Shown: one piece after another, positions 34,493 to 42,852 of the stretch | How positions within the stretch are numbered: position 1 is the first letter of the stretch | How the letters are laid out: each line of letters opens with the position of its first letter | Assembly: GCF_024808255.1 (NCBI RefSeq) | Contig: NZ_JANTYS010000001.1 | Coordinates: forward strand, 372,001 to 436,000 | DNA length: 64,000 nt | Source: Mucilaginibacter dorajii | Lineage (GTDB): Bacteria; Bacteroidota; Bacteroidia; Sphingobacteriales; Sphingobacteriaceae | Reading direction: 5' to 3' | Program-made: the position numbers and the translations under genes | Notes under the pieces: model-generated | What the model saw: the letters and a program-made list of their open reading frames with translations, nothing else | Database searches by the model: none | Told to the model about the DNA's origin: nothing

Positions 34493-37432
34493 ATGAACCC
34501 GATCAAATTTGATTTTCAGGAGCTTACTAAGTATTTTTCAGGAGAACTATTTTATGATGAATCTATTACCCATCGGGCTGTAATCTCGGTATATGCAACA
34601 GATGCATCTGTTTACCAGGAACAGCCTGTTGCAGTGGCCATGCCCCGGGATATGGAAGATATTAAGCACCTTATTATATTTGCCAATAAACACAAACTAA
34701 CCCTCATTCCACGTGCAGCCGGCACATCATTAGCAGGGCAAGTAGTAGGGCATGGCCTGGTGATTGATATCTCTAAACATATGACTGCTGTATTAGAGGT
34801 GAATGAAGAGGAAAAATGGGTGAGGGTACAACCAGGGGTGATCCGCGATGACCTGAACGCTTTTTTGAAGCCGTATGGCCTAATGTTTGGCCCTGAAACG
34901 TCCACATCCAGCCGGGCTATGATTGGTGGCATGATCGGCAATAACTCTTGTGGCCTGCATTCGATGATATGGGGAGCCACCCGCGATAATTTACTGGAAG
35001 TTACCGCCCTGCTTGCTGACGCCAGCGAAGTAGTTTTTTCAGAAATAAGCCTTGAGCAACTATATAGTAAAAGAAACGAAGCGAACTTAGAAGGCAGAAT
35101 ATATAATAAAATACTGAGGCTGGTTGAGCAACCCGAAAATCAATCTGCCATTATTAATGGCTTTCCCCGGCCCGAAGTAGCCCGACGAAACAGCGGCTAT
35201 GCATTGGATAGCCTGGTAAATATGCTGGTGCAGCAGAAGCCATTTAACCTTAGTACATTAATAGCCGGTTCAGAAGGAACCTTATGTTTTATAACGGAAG
35301 CTAAACTAAAGCTGTTGCCCTTGCCTCCAAAGGTGGCGGGCATGGTAGCCGTTCATTGCTCTTCCCTGCATGAGGCATTGCTTGCCAACCTGATCGCGGT
35401 AAAATCGGGCTGTGCAGCCTCTGAACTGGTTGATCATGTAATTTTAGAACAAGCCATTAAAAATCCGGGGCAGTTGGTTAACCGGTTCTTTTTAGAGGGC
35501 AAGCCCAATGCTATACTAATGGTAGAGTTTTTTGATGATAGCCATAATAGGGTAGTGGAAAAATGTAAGGTACTTATCCAAAATTTAGAAGAAGCAACAC
35601 TGGGATATGCCTACCCTGTACTCACCGGTGAAGAAACCAAAAAAGCCTGGGAGCTCCGGAAAGCAGGCCTTGGCCTGCTCCGCAATTTAAAAGGGGATGT
35701 ACAGCCCGTAAATTTAATTGAAGATTGTGCCGTGTCTGTTGAAGATTTACCGGCTTATATACATGACCTGGACCTCTTATTGAAAAAGCATAACACCCCT
35801 TATTCGGCCTACGCACATGCCGGTGCTGGTGAATTGCATGTGGAACCTATGATTAGCCTGAAAACGGAAGATGGCAGGCAGTTATTTAAACAGATATTGG
35901 CTGAAACCGCCATCCTGGTAAAGAAATACCGGGGCTCTCTTTCGGGCGAACACGGCGACGGGCGTTTACGCGGCGAGTACATCAGTTATGTAATGGGAAC
36001 CCGGGTCTACGATCTGTTTAAAGAGGTAAAATACATATTTGATCCGGCGGGTATATTCAACCAGGGCAAAATTACCAATACCCCTTCTATGCTGGCCAAC
36101 TTACGCTATGAAGGAGAATCTGTAAAAAAAGTAAATGAAACACTATTTGATTTTAGTCAGGATGATGGCATGCTGCGGCTTACTGAAAAATGCAGCGGCT
36201 CGGGCGATTGTCGTAAAACGGAAATAACGGGCGGTACCATGTGCCCCAGTTATATGGCTACCCGTAACGAAAAGGACACTACCCGTGCCCGTGCCAATAT
36301 GTTGAGGCAATACCTGAACGAAGAACCGGCAATACTGGGTAATGGCAAAACCGCAGATATGGTCAAAGATGTACTGGATCTGTGCCTGGCCTGCAAAGGG
36401 TGTAAAATTGAATGCCCGTCGTCGGTAGATATGACCAAACTTCGGGCCGAATTCTTGTATCATTACCAGCAGCAGCATGGTATACCTTTCCGCTCCAGGC
36501 TGGTCGGTCATTTTAGCAACAGTATGAAACTGGCCTCAAAAGTGTCTATGCTTTATAATGCGGCTATTCATAATAAGCAATTTCGCAAAATAATCAACAA
36601 TCTTTCGGGTTTTCACCCTGCACGATCATTGCCTGCTGTGTCCGCCCAAACCTTAAAAGCCTGGTACAAATCAAGATCGAAGCTCAGCAGTAACAACACA
36701 AAAGGGCCTGTTTATTTTTTTTGCGATGAGTTTACCAATTATAATGATGTGGAAGTTGGCAAAAAAGCCATTCTGTTATTAGAAAAGCTAGGCTACCAGG
36801 TAATCATACCAGTACATGTTGATAGTGGCAGGTCCTTCCTTTCTAAAGGTATGCTCCAGCAGGCTAAGCAATGCGCAGAGCAAAATATTGATAAGCTCCA
36901 CGGGAAGATAAGCGCCCAAACACCCCTTATTGGTATTGAGCCATCTGCCATTCTTTCCTTTCGGGATGAGTATCCATCCCTGGTAAGCACTGATTTGAAA
37001 GAAAAGGCCTTTGAGGTAGGAAAATACGCTTATCTTTTTGAAGAATGGCTTTACCGTGAAGTAGAGGCAGGCCATATCAATAAAGACGCCTTTTCGGAAA
37101 TGCCTAAAAAGGTTGTATTACATGGCCATTGCCATCAAAAAGCACTTTCTGATATGAACATGGCCAGCGCTGTTTTGAGCCTGCCCCGTAATTATAAGGT
37201 TGAGATGATACCTTCGGGCTGTTGCGGTATGGCCGGCTCATTTGGCTACGAAAAAGAGCACTATGATGTTTCCATGAAAATTGGTGGACTTGTGCTTTTT
37301 CCGGCTGTCAATAAACAACCCGAAACTACCCTCATTGCTGCTGCTGGTACAAGCTGCAGGCATCAGATCAAAGACGGTACCCAAAGAATAGCCTTGCACC
37401 CGGCAGAAATATTATATGATGCCCTATTTTGA
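34493..37432 (+). CDS. FAD-linked oxidase/Fe-S fusion, D-lactate dehydrogenase type
   Basis: This 979-residue protein has an FAD-binding type 4 domain (about 45-250; LIPRAAGTSLAGQVVGHGLV), an FAD-oxidase C-terminal domain (about 265-535; SGEHGDGRLRGEYI), Fe-S segments with cysteines (CSGSGDC; LCLACKGCKIECPSSVDM) and CCG-type motifs at the end (PSGCCGMAGSFG). Such fusions oxidise 2-hydroxy acids, mostly D-lactate, and pass electrons to the respiratory chain. MurQ, encoded nearby, releases D-lactate from MurNAc-6-P, which gives a direct reason for the placement. It follows the symporter by 30 nt in the same operon. Confidence 0.88.
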   Translation: MNPIKFDFQELTKYFSGELFYDESITHRAVISVYATDASVYQEQPVAVAMPRDMEDIKHLIIFANKHKLTLIPRAAGTSLAGQVVGHGLVIDISKHMTAVLEVNEEEKWVRVQPGVIRDDLNAFLKPYGLMFGPETSTSSRAMIGGMIGNNSCGLHSMIWGATRDNLLEVTALLADASEVVFSEISLEQLYSKRNEANLEGRIYNKILRLVEQPENQSAIINGFPRPEVARRNSGYALDSLVNMLVQQKPFNLSTLIAGSEGTLCFITEAKLKLLPLPPKVAGMVAVHCSSLHEALLANLIAVKSGCAASELVDHVILEQAIKNPGQLVNRFFLEGKPNAILMVEFFDDSHNRVVEKCKVLIQNLEEATLGYAYPVLTGEETKKAWELRKAGLGLLRNLKGDVQPVNLIEDCAVSVEDLPAYIHDLDLLLKKHNTPYSAYAHAGAGELHVEPMISLKTEDGRQLFKQILAETAILVKKYRGSLSGEHGDGRLRGEYISYVMGTRVYDLFKEVKYIFDPAGIFNQGKITNTPSMLANLRYEGESVKKVNETLFDFSQDDGMLRLTEKCSGSGDCRKTEITGGTMCPSYMATRNEKDTTRARANMLRQYLNEEPAILGNGKTADMVKDVLDLCLACKGCKIECPSSVDMTKLRAEFLYHYQQQHGIPFRSRLVGHFSNSMKLASKVSMLYNAAIHNKQFRKIINNLSGFHPARSLPAVSAQTLKAWYKSRSKLSSNNTKGPVYFFCDEFTNYNDVEVGKKAILLLEKLGYQVIIPVHVDSGRSFLSKGMLQQAKQCAEQNIDKLHGKISAQTPLIGIEPSAILSFRDEYPSLVSTDLKEKAFEVGKYAYLFEEWLYREVEAGHINKDAFSEMPKKVVLHGHCHQKALSDMNMASAVLSLPRNYKVEMIPSGCCGMAGSFGYEKEHYDVSMKIGGLVLFPAVNKQPETTLIAAAGTSCRHQIKDGTQRIALHPAEILYDALF

Positions 37433-37442
37433 TGATGAACCG

Positions 37443-37478
37443 ATGCAATCCTGGCACATACATCTACCAGGATTGCAT
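37443..37478. terminator. Hairpin between convergent genes
   Basis: Perfect 12-bp arms ATGCAATCCTGG (37443-37454) and CCAGGATTGCAT (37467-37478) with a 12-nt loop lie between the ends of the dehydrogenase and epimerase genes. There is no strong T run, so it may act as a bidirectional transcript-end stabiliser rather than a classic terminator. Confidence 0.6.
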
Positions 37479-37504
37479 TGATCGAACGGATGGGACATGA
37501 AAGA

Positions 37505-38641
37505 TTAAGTCTTTTGTACGCCGATACCGGGCAGGGCATTCAGGGTTACTTTACCATTAACAATTTCTGTTCCTTTATAAACGTCATTGCTAATAAGTAA
37601 GGCACCATCCAGATCGGCCCAATCGGCCATCGGGGCTAATTGCGCTGCTGCAGAAATAGCGCATGAGGTTTCTGTCATACAACCAATCATCACTTTCATT
37701 TTTAAAGCTTTGGCTAACGTAAGCATTTTATGCGCTTCGCGCATCCCGGTAGATTTCATGAGCTTGATGTTGATCCCACTGTACACATGATAGGCTTTTA
37801 GCACATCATCCAACCGTTGGACAGCCTCATCTCCCATGGTTGGCAACGGACTATTTTGGGTTAGCCATGCCATATCATCTATTTGTTCTTTAGGCATAGG
37901 TTGCTCAAGAAATACAACATTTCGTTCGTGCAGCCAATGGGCCATATCCAAGGCAAAGTTCCTGTCTTTCCAGCCCTGGTTTACATCTACGCAGATTGGT
38001 TTATCAGTTACTTCACGAATGGTACTGATCATTAATTTATCAGTATCGCGCCCCAACTTCACTTTCAAAATTTTGTATGGGGCAGCTTCCTTAACTTTTT
38101 GTCTTACCACTTCGGGCGTATCTATACCGATGGTGTATGACGTGTTTGGTGTTTCAGATGGATCCAACCCCCATATCTTATACCATGGCTGCTTCATGAT
38201 TTTGCCTACCAGATCATGCAAGGCAATATCAATAGAAGCTTTAGCCGCGCGGTTATCTGGCGCGATCTGATCTACATAGGCCAAAATATTTTCCAGTTCG
38301 AACGGATCGTCAAATCCAGACAGATCCACCTTCGACAAAAACCTTGTCACTGTTTCGTGCGACTCGCCCAGGTATGGCGGCATGGAAGCTTCACCATAAC
38401 CAATAATACCATTATATTCAATTTGGGTAAGCATAACCGGCGTAGTAGAGCGCGAACTGGTAGATATAGTAAAAACATGCTTTAACTGTAACGTGTACGG
38501 CTTAAAAGTTAATTTCAATTTACCTTTACCAGAATACACATCACGACCAGTTGCAAATACCTGCGATGTATGCGAACCTAAGCCCGCAGTAAGTGTGGCT
38601 GCAATCGCCGACTCTTTAATAAACTGTCTTCTATTTTTCAT
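37505..38641 (-). CDS. Dipeptide epimerase (L-Ala-D/L-Glu type), apparently exported
   Basis: This 378-residue enolase-superfamily protein starts at ATG 38641. Muconate-lactonising subgroup residues are all visible: Lys193-Val-Lys195, Asp219 (VDVNQG), Glu246 (FLEQPM), Asp271 (GDEAV) and Lys293 (INIKLMK). These enzymes convert L-Ala-D-Glu from peptidoglycan to L-Ala-L-Glu. The N-terminus MKNRRQFIKESAIAATLTAG looks like a Tat-type signal, so it may act in the periplasm, whereas E. coli YcjG is cytoplasmic. It lies 64 nt downstream of murQ on the same strand, consistent with peptide salvage in the same pathway. Confidence 0.85.
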   Translation of the reverse strand: MKNRRQFIKESAIAATLTAGLGSHTSQVFATGRDVYSGKGKLKLTFKPYTLQLKHVFTISTSSRSTTPVMLTQIEYNGIIGYGEASMPPYLGESHETVTRFLSKVDLSGFDDPFELENILAYVDQIAPDNRAAKASIDIALHDLVGKIMKQPWYKIWGLDPSETPNTSYTIGIDTPEVVRQKVKEAAPYKILKVKLGRDTDKLMISTIREVTDKPICVDVNQGWKDRNFALDMAHWLHERNVVFLEQPMPKEQIDDMAWLTQNSPLPTMGDEAVQRLDDVLKAYHVYSGINIKLMKSTGMREAHKMLTLAKALKMKVMIGCMTETSCAISAAAQLAPMADWADLDGALLISNDVYKGTEIVNGKVTLNALPGIGVQKT

Positions 38642-38705
38642 GCTTTGTAGGGTGTGAAATAATAATGCTGCGCTATAAATTTGCTGCACTGCTCCTGTAA
38701 ATATT

Positions 38706-39524
38706 TTATTGGGATTCGTTATGATTAATGGCATCTATAGCCTGCCTTACACTCCCATATTTTGCTAACAAATCGGTGGCGGTTTTCTGATCGGCTCCGG
38801 TTTCCTGCATAATGATACCTATTCCCCGCTTATGTAATTTGCTATTGGTTAACTGCATATCCACCATTTTATTTCCCTTTACTTTGCCAAGCGCAATCAT
38901 TACAGAGGTGGTAAGCATGTTAAGTACGAGTTTTTGTGCTGTACCGGCCTTCATCCGGGTCGAGCCAGTCAAAAACTCCGGACCTACAATAACAACAACA
39001 GGAAATTGTGCTTCAAGGGCAATGGGGCTCCCATTATTACAAACCACACATCCCGTAATAATACCGGCAGCGTTAGCGGCTTTAAGACCTTCCAACACAT
39101 AAGGCGTAATGCCAGATGCCGCAAGGCCAACAACGACATCATTACTGTTAATATCATAATTTAATAAATCTTTCCACGCCTGGTCTATGTTATCCTCTGC
39201 ATTTTCAACTGCTTTTCGGATAGCGATATCTCCACCGGCTATAATGCCGATCACCAGCTCGTGGGTTACGCCAAATGTTGGCGGAACTTCTGACGCATCC
39301 AACACCCCTAAGCGGCCGCTGGTTCCTGCTCCGATGTAAAAAAGACGTCCACCTTGTTTCATTTTTTCGACAGTGGCTGCAGCTAATGCTTCTATCTGGG
39401 TGAGGCTCTGCTTAACCGCCCTGGGAACTGTCTGATCTTCTGTGTTTATGTTCTCTAATATATCGTAAAGCGATAGTTCATGAAGATTTTTGTAGTTTGA
39501 ATCCTTTTCTGTGGTTAATTCCAT
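38706..39524 (-). CDS. murQ: N-acetylmuramic acid 6-phosphate etherase
   Basis: This 272-residue protein starts at ATG 39524 (MELTTEKDSNYKNLHELSLY); the longer frame to 39593 would run through the operators. The SIS domain shows LFYIGAGTSGRLGVLDASEV at 61-80, followed by PPTFG. Glu79 and Glu110 have the spacing of the catalytic pair of E. coli MurQ (Glu83, Glu114). The enzyme cleaves the D-lactyl ether of MurNAc-6-P to GlcNAc-6-P and D-lactate in the cytoplasm. Direct and reversed CGCA-type sites precede it. Confidence 0.94.
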   Translation of the reverse strand: MELTTEKDSNYKNLHELSLYDILENINTEDQTVPRAVKQSLTQIEALAAATVEKMKQGGRLFYIGAGTSGRLGVLDASEVPPTFGVTHELVIGIIAGGDIAIRKAVENAEDNIDQAWKDLLNYDINSNDVVVGLAASGITPYVLEGLKAANAAGIITGCVVCNNGSPIALEAQFPVVVIVGPEFLTGSTRMKAGTAQKLVLNMLTTSVMIALGKVKGNKMVDMQLTNSKLHKRGIGIIMQETGADQKTATDLLAKYGSVRQAIDAINHNESQ

Positions 39525-39556
39525 AGAGTTATAAATATTTAAGTTATGATAAAATG

Positions 39557-39600
39557 TGCATTTTTGTGCAGTATTAAATTTGTAACCGCACAAAAACGCA
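39557..39600 (-). promoter_or_regulatory. Operator pair upstream of murQ (sites 4 and 4r)
   Basis: CGCACAAAAACGCA (39587-39600) and the reversed variant TGCATTTTTGTGCA (39557-39570) lie 30 bp apart, just upstream of the murQ start at 39524. They give murQ and the epimerase a promoter of their own, within the same regulon. Confidence 0.6.
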
Positions 39601-39647
39601 CAAACTTACATAAATTGTTTAATTTCCTAATGAGGATTATCACATGT

Positions 39648-41468
39648 TTACTTTAAAAAAGACTGGCCTGCGCTTTTTAACACGGCCTTGTAAAACACAT
39701 CAAGCACTTCTGCACGAATATTCACTTTTGATTTACCATATGTTTTCCCATCATCAGGATAAACGCGATTGGTTAAACAGATATAAACCATGTTGTATTT
39801 AGGATCTACCCATACATAAGTACCTGTATAACCACTATGCCCGAAAGCCTGTTGAGACGGATACGTTTCTGACAATTGCTTTTCATTGAGCCGGTCGTAC
39901 CCCAGGCCACGTTGCGATGTTTTGGATTGCCGTGAAGTAAATAAATTAACTGTAGCAGCATCAAAATATTTTTGCCCGCCATAAGAACCCTGGTTTAATA
40001 ACATCTGATAAAAAATCGCCATATCATTAGCATTTGCAAATAATCCCGCATGGCCTTCAACACCACCGGCCATCGCCGATCCGGGATCATTTACATAACC
40101 TTGTACCAGCATATTCCTGAACCAGTTATCATTTTCTGTTGTTGGCACTATTCTCGATCTATTGAAGCGGTTACGTGGTAAAAAGCCCGTAGCCTGCATA
40201 CCTAATGGCAAATAAAACTCGTTCAAAACATAGTCGTTCAGTTTTTGATGCGTCACTTCCTCCACTACTTCTTTCATCATATACATACTGATATCGCTGT
40301 ACACAAACTTACCACGGGTGTCGACCTTTGACCTCAGCGTAACAGGCCACATCACCTCATTAAAATAATTGGCTCTCAGATAATAATGATCTGCCACTTT
40401 AGTCGGATAAACCGCAGATGAATCTGCGCTCAGATCCGTCGGTTTGAGTTGCTCGTAAAACTTAATATAGGGGGTATAGCCGGCTTCGTGCAGCAAAGCT
40501 TCTTTAATTTGCTGATCTCTTTTATCCGGAATATTCCGCGTTACCGCTACATATTTACTGATGGGATCATCTAAAGCAATCAGTTTTTTTTCATACAAAC
40601 GCATAACAGATGGTACCGTAGCAGTAACTTTTGTTACCGACGCCATATCAAAGATATCATCAGGCTTGGTTATATCATTACCGTTATAGGTATGCTTTCC
40701 GTAGGCTTTACTAAAGATCACCTGACCATCCTTAGCCATCAATACCACTGCAGCGGGTGCCGCATGTGTTGCAATACCCGCATTTAATATCGAATCAACG
40801 TTTTCCAGCAGATCGCTGTTAACGAATACCGATTCAGGCACTGAATAACCAAGACGAGTTTTTTGTGTCACAAAACCAGCCCCTTTTGTAAAAATGCCAC
40901 TATAATTATTGTCCAAACGGTTACTTGCCGCTACTCCGCCAAAAACCAATTGTGCGGCAACAGAAGCGCCATCGTTAGTATCATTTTTGTACCAGATTAC
41001 GGGAGACTTAACTTTATCAAATTGTGCCAGGTTTTTACCGTTACCAGCCATAACCAGCACGACGGTGCGGCCATTTTCCAAATCGGCGATAAAGCTTTGC
41101 AGCAATGGTGTAAATCTTGTTGACGCGGATAACTCAATAAGTACCGTGTTATAGAATTTCAACATATCGTGCAATTCAATAAAACCTTTCATATATTGAA
41201 CAGTATCAGCATCAAAGCCTGCAACAACATGATATTTATTGGCAATACTATCAAATACAGCATGTTGATTATAGTTGAAATGTACGCTGGCTATGCTGGC
41301 ACTTTTAATGTCAGTTAAAGGAACAATACTTAACGCATTATTGAGCAATACAACATTTTTTCCGGCCTCAAGGAGCTGGGCCGCCTTTTTAAGGTTAACT
41401 GCGTGATTTTGCGCATACGTTGCAGTAGTAAAAACAACAAGCAAAACAGCGAATAGCTTTTTCATCAT
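39648..41468 (-). CDS. Exported serine hydrolase (beta-lactamase family) with GH3-C-like N-terminal domain
   Basis: This 606-residue protein has a signal peptide (LFAVLLVVFTTATYAQ). Residues about 25-200 look like the C-terminal alpha/beta domain of GH3 enzymes. Residues about 220-600 are a class C-like serine hydrolase with SxxK at Ser277-Lys280 (MASVTK), a Tyr-Ser-Asp at 390-392 and a late GHSGYTGT motif. Fused GH3/serine-hydrolase proteins occur in Bacteroidetes; here the hexosaminidase is a separate gene. B. subtilis AmiE, a muramyl-L-Ala amidase of this superfamily, sits next to NagZ, so amidase activity on muropeptides is plausible. D,D-peptidase or esterase activity is the alternative. 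Confidence 0.82.
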   Translation of the reverse strand: MMKKLFAVLLVVFTTATYAQNHAVNLKKAAQLLEAGKNVVLLNNALSIVPLTDIKSASIASVHFNYNQHAVFDSIANKYHVVAGFDADTVQYMKGFIELHDMLKFYNTVLIELSASTRFTPLLQSFIADLENGRTVVLVMAGNGKNLAQFDKVKSPVIWYKNDTNDGASVAAQLVFGGVAASNRLDNNYSGIFTKGAGFVTQKTRLGYSVPESVFVNSDLLENVDSILNAGIATHAAPAAVVLMAKDGQVIFSKAYGKHTYNGNDITKPDDIFDMASVTKVTATVPSVMRLYEKKLIALDDPISKYVAVTRNIPDKRDQQIKEALLHEAGYTPYIKFYEQLKPTDLSADSSAVYPTKVADHYYLRANYFNEVMWPVTLRSKVDTRGKFVYSDISMYMMKEVVEEVTHQKLNDYVLNEFYLPLGMQATGFLPRNRFNRSRIVPTTENDNWFRNMLVQGYVNDPGSAMAGGVEGHAGLFANANDMAIFYQMLLNQGSYGGQKYFDAATVNLFTSRQSKTSQRGLGYDRLNEKQLSETYPSQQAFGHSGYTGTYVWVDPKYNMVYICLTNRVYPDDGKTYGKSKVNIRAEVLDVFYKAVLKSAGQSFLK

Positions 41469-41522
41469 CGGGTTAAATAATAATGGGAAGCTAGAATACT
41501 CCCCATTAATGTTTGTGTAAAA

Positions 41523-42833
41523 TTATATTGCCGGATCTGCCGGAGTGTTTGGATTATTAGTCCGCTCCTGGTCAGGGAATGGATAAAATACACGATTACG
41601 CTCGCTAACATCTGCCGGTGGCGCAGGACGACTAAAACGGCGGGTATCTTCCCATTTTAAACCGCTCATATAAAGTTCGGCACAACGCTGCTTATAAACT
41701 TCCAATAACAAATCGGCATTGGTAACTGCCCCGCTGTATGCAGGTAAACCAGCATTAACGCCAAACGGGTCGCCGGAGGTTTGGGTACGCACCGCGTTAA
41801 TTAAGGCTAAAGCATCAGTTAATGAACCATTAAGCCGCAATGTAGCTTCAGCCTTGATGAGTTTTATTTCATCAGTTAAATATAACGGAATAGCGGTAGT
41901 TTGTGTTGTTGAGAAACCGGTTAGCGATGTAACCACATCACCGCTAACCGTTGCATTAGGCGCAGCAAAATAAAAACTCAGACGTTGGTCTGCTGCATCA
42001 AACAAACCAGCCGGCAAGCCGAAATTTGCGCGCGGACGGTATGACTTGGTAATTTGAAAAAGGGTATACAGCGGGTTAGCACTAAGTGTGGTATAAGTAA
42101 ATTTTGATGTTTTTGATAAATCTACCAGGTTAGCATTATCCAAGGCCTTTTGATAATTACCCGCCATAAGGTTAATACGGGCGTTATAGGCGTAAAGTGT
42201 ATTCTTCAGATCAAAATCTGTACCGGCAACCAAGGTAGTAAATGATCCCGATGCTGCATTAGCATTTAGCGTAGCAATACCCAGATCGAGCAACCTGATG
42301 GCTTCTGTAAAAACCTGTGCACGCGGCACAAATGTTACCGGAGCGGCAGTATTGGTGCGCAGGTTTGCCTCAGGAAATGCCATTGCCAGTTCGGCCAGGC
42401 TGGTGGCTTCAAATAAATATGCCTGTGCCATGATACCACTAAGCAAACCAGGTTCAAGAGTAGTAATCTTGGGAGCATTGTCAATTACATTTTCGCACAT
42501 GGCCATCTCCCGCTGCATAGCCGACCAATAGCCCAGAACACCAGCATTAGCAGTTGGTAAAGCTGTTCCTCCATTTTCCAGCTCAATAGTAGTGGTAAAA
42601 GTGGCAATGCCTTTTGTTTCACGACTGGTTACGGATGGCATCAGCAAAGTATTGCTTAAACCGGTTGTTGAATAAAATTGACGCAAACCAATACTAAGGG
42701 CGATGATCCCATCCCGGGTTGTTAACGCATTCTGATCCGTTGCGCTGTTTGGATTTACCTGATCCAGTTTACAGGACGAAGCTATCAGCGTAAAAACAAC
42801 AATTAAATATTTATAATTAAGTCTTCTTTTCAT
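41523..42833 (-). CDS. SusD/RagB-family outer-membrane lipoprotein
   Basis: This 436-residue protein has a lipoprotein signal (YLIVVFTLIASSCKLDQVNP; lipobox cysteine about residue 21). Helical, TPR-like SusD segments follow (ALINAVRTQTSGDPF near the ligand site, ELYMSGLKWEDTRRFSRP near the end). SusD proteins bind the substrate on the cell surface and lid the SusC pore. It follows its SusC partner by 19 nt in the same operon. Context makes muropeptides or amino sugars the expected cargo. Confidence 0.9.
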   Translation of the reverse strand: MKRRLNYKYLIVVFTLIASSCKLDQVNPNSATDQNALTTRDGIIALSIGLRQFYSTTGLSNTLLMPSVTSRETKGIATFTTTIELENGGTALPTANAGVLGYWSAMQREMAMCENVIDNAPKITTLEPGLLSGIMAQAYLFEATSLAELAMAFPEANLRTNTAAPVTFVPRAQVFTEAIRLLDLGIATLNANAASGSFTTLVAGTDFDLKNTLYAYNARINLMAGNYQKALDNANLVDLSKTSKFTYTTLSANPLYTLFQITKSYRPRANFGLPAGLFDAADQRLSFYFAAPNATVSGDVVTSLTGFSTTQTTAIPLYLTDEIKLIKAEATLRLNGSLTDALALINAVRTQTSGDPFGVNAGLPAYSGAVTNADLLLEVYKQRCAELYMSGLKWEDTRRFSRPAPPADVSERNRVFYPFPDQERTNNPNTPADPAI

Positions 42834-42852
42834 GATGTAAAAAATTGAGTAA

